Positions 20,972 through 22,002 of a DNA stretch of 22,002 nucleotides are shown here, in pieces; positions within the stretch are counted from its first letter, which is position 1, and every line of letters begins with the position of its first letter. A model generated the notes under the pieces. It searched no databases. It was given only the letters and a program-made list of their open reading frames with translations, and was not told where the DNA came from. The translations under genes were made by a program, and so were the position numbers. Location: the IMG/VR virus record IMGVR_UViG_3300017605_000684, positions 1 through 22,002 of that record; one strand, given 5' to 3'. The DNA is from a virus.

Positions 20972-22002
20972 TTGGCTTCAACCATCACTTCCCGACCCAT
21001 ACGTAAACTTTCAGGACGCTCTGAAAGCACGGGATTTCGACGCTATATCTCTCGGTCTTTCAACCATCACAAATCCGCAGACAGGAATGATACGCTATGT
21101 TAGAGCATCTAATAAGTTTCAAGAATATGATGGAGCCGTTTGGCAAGATAAAATTTTATCTGTAGCAGGTGGTGGAACAGGGTCAAATACACCAGCAGGA
21201 GCTATCAGTGCCCTTGGTCTGGGCACGATGGCAACACAAAACGCCAATAATGTAGCCATTGTCGGTGGAGCTATTTCTGGATTAAGCAGCTTAAACGTAA
21301 ATGGTAACTTAGGGGTTAATGGTGGTTCAACTATATCAGGTCATTCTGGATTTGGAGCTAATTTATCTATTGCAGGAACACTTTTTAGCACTGTAATAGA
21401 CAACGCTGGTTTTGCTATTTTTCGTCAGAATCTTGCTGTTTCAGGTCAAGCTGACTTTGCCGGCCTAGTTAATATTGGTCAAGGCCATGTAATAAGCGCC
21501 GGTGGATTGACAGTAGAGTATGACATTGCAGTAAAAAGAGATCTTTATGTTACTGGAAGCACAAATGTTACTGGTTTTTTAGCTGTAAATGGCAATATTA
21601 ATACTAGCAGCAATCTTGGAGTTATTGGACAATATTATGCTGGTCCTAGCGGTGTAGCCATAACATCTCCTGATGGAAAATTATATGCTGGAGCTATAGG
21701 AAGGCCGGGATATAGTGGAGCAGGAACGAAAGTTCTTGTGGACAATGATACTTGGGTTGATTCTAATACTATAGGTGGTGGCATGATAGAAATCATACAT
21801 CAAAACATGACTTTTGGCACTGATGAAATGACAAGGACTCTTGTAATACCTTGGAATGGTCCTATGCCTGCCAATGCTAATAAATGGCATATTCAGTTTG
21901 ACCAAATGTATCAGGACAATGTAGCTGAGAATGGTGGCACCATTTTCTATAATCTAGTTTATCTTGGTCCAAATCAGGTGCAAGTGAATAGAGTTAGAGC
22001 AC
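20964..22002 (+). CDS. Tail fibre protein, 3' end cut by window
   Basis: The frame opens with ATG at 20964 (MADWLQPSLPDPYVNFQDAL) and continues to the window edge, giving at least 346 residues. Seen: QEYDGAVWQDKIL followed by SVAGGGTGSNTPAGAISALGL, the GGTG-N-A-ALGL pattern common in phage tail fibres. A series of short repeats follows (NVNGNLGVNGG, VSGQADFAGLVNIG, DLYVTGSTNVTGFLAVNGN), typical of the beta-helical shafts of fibres. The protein lies at the end of the tail module. It overlaps the previous gene by 8 bases. The C-terminal tip and any chaperone domain are outside the window. Confidence 0.8.
   Translation, partial: MADWLQPSLPDPYVNFQDALKARDFDAISLGLSTITNPQTGMIRYVRASNKFQEYDGAVWQDKILSVAGGGTGSNTPAGAISALGLGTMATQNANNVAIVGGAISGLSSLNVNGNLGVNGGSTISGHSGFGANLSIAGTLFSTVIDNAGFAIFRQNLAVSGQADFAGLVNIGQGHVISAGGLTVEYDIAVKRDLYVTGSTNVTGFLAVNGNINTSSNLGVIGQYYAGPSGVAITSPDGKLYAGAIGRPGYSGAGTKVLVDNDTWVDSNTIGGGMIEIIHQNMTFGTDEMTRTLVIPWNGPMPANANKWHIQFDQMYQDNVAENGGTIFYNLVYLGPNQVQVNRVRA

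Overview
The window is part of the genome of a tailed bacteriophage (Caudoviricetes), most likely a short-tailed, podovirus-like one. From about 6.2 kb rightwards the plus strand carries a complete head module in the usual order: large terminase, portal, acidic scaffold and major capsid protein. A head-tail adaptor, a large nozzle/DNA-stabilisation-like protein and several receptor-binding or fibre proteins follow. I see no tape-measure, tail-tube or sheath gene between the capsid gene and the fibres, which argues for a short tail. Genes are tightly packed and often overlap by 1 to 17 bases. The host cannot be named from the sequence. GC content looks near 50 percent by eye, most structural genes have purine-rich ribosome binding sites, and the control region contains three palindromes with the TGTGA-N6-TCACA geometry of bacterial Crp/FNR sites.

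Layout. (1) 1-1337, minus strand: the start of an unrecognised gene (window edge) and a MoxR-like AAA+ ATPase with an N-terminal zinc ribbon, apparently one leftward operon driven from about 1546-1574. (2) 1338-2563: a 1.2-kb non-coding divergent control region. It holds Crp-like palindromes, DnaA-box-like sites, a 14-bp tandem repeat beside a perfect TATAAT, several GC-rich hairpins with 3-base loops, and a TTGACA promoter candidate facing the late genes. (3) 2564-6193, plus strand: accessory and pre-head genes, comprising a proline-rich HPI-repeat protein, a helix-turn-helix protein (candidate small terminase), an Acb2/Tad1-type cyclic-nucleotide sponge (anti-CBASS), a Pro/Ala-rich protein, a two-helix membrane protein, three small basic or hydrophilic proteins and a metzincin-type HExxHxxGxxH protein. 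(4) 6195-13146: terminase, a coiled-coil protein, portal, scaffold and capsid. (5) 13147-15901: a structured leader, a candidate decoration protein, an inserted HNH endonuclease, two conserved-looking connector-region proteins and the adaptor. (6) 15949-22002: a small beta protein, the nozzle, an FN3-like fibre protein, an A+T-rich appendage protein, three small proteins and a long fibre cut by the window edge.

The rightward block works as a virion assembly line. HTH protein and TerL package DNA through the portal, scaffold and capsid build the procapsid, adaptor and nozzle close it, and the fibres bind the host. The least expected cargo is the anti-CBASS sponge upstream of the packaging genes, the metalloprotease-like protein beside the terminase, and the elaborate control region between the two divergent operons.
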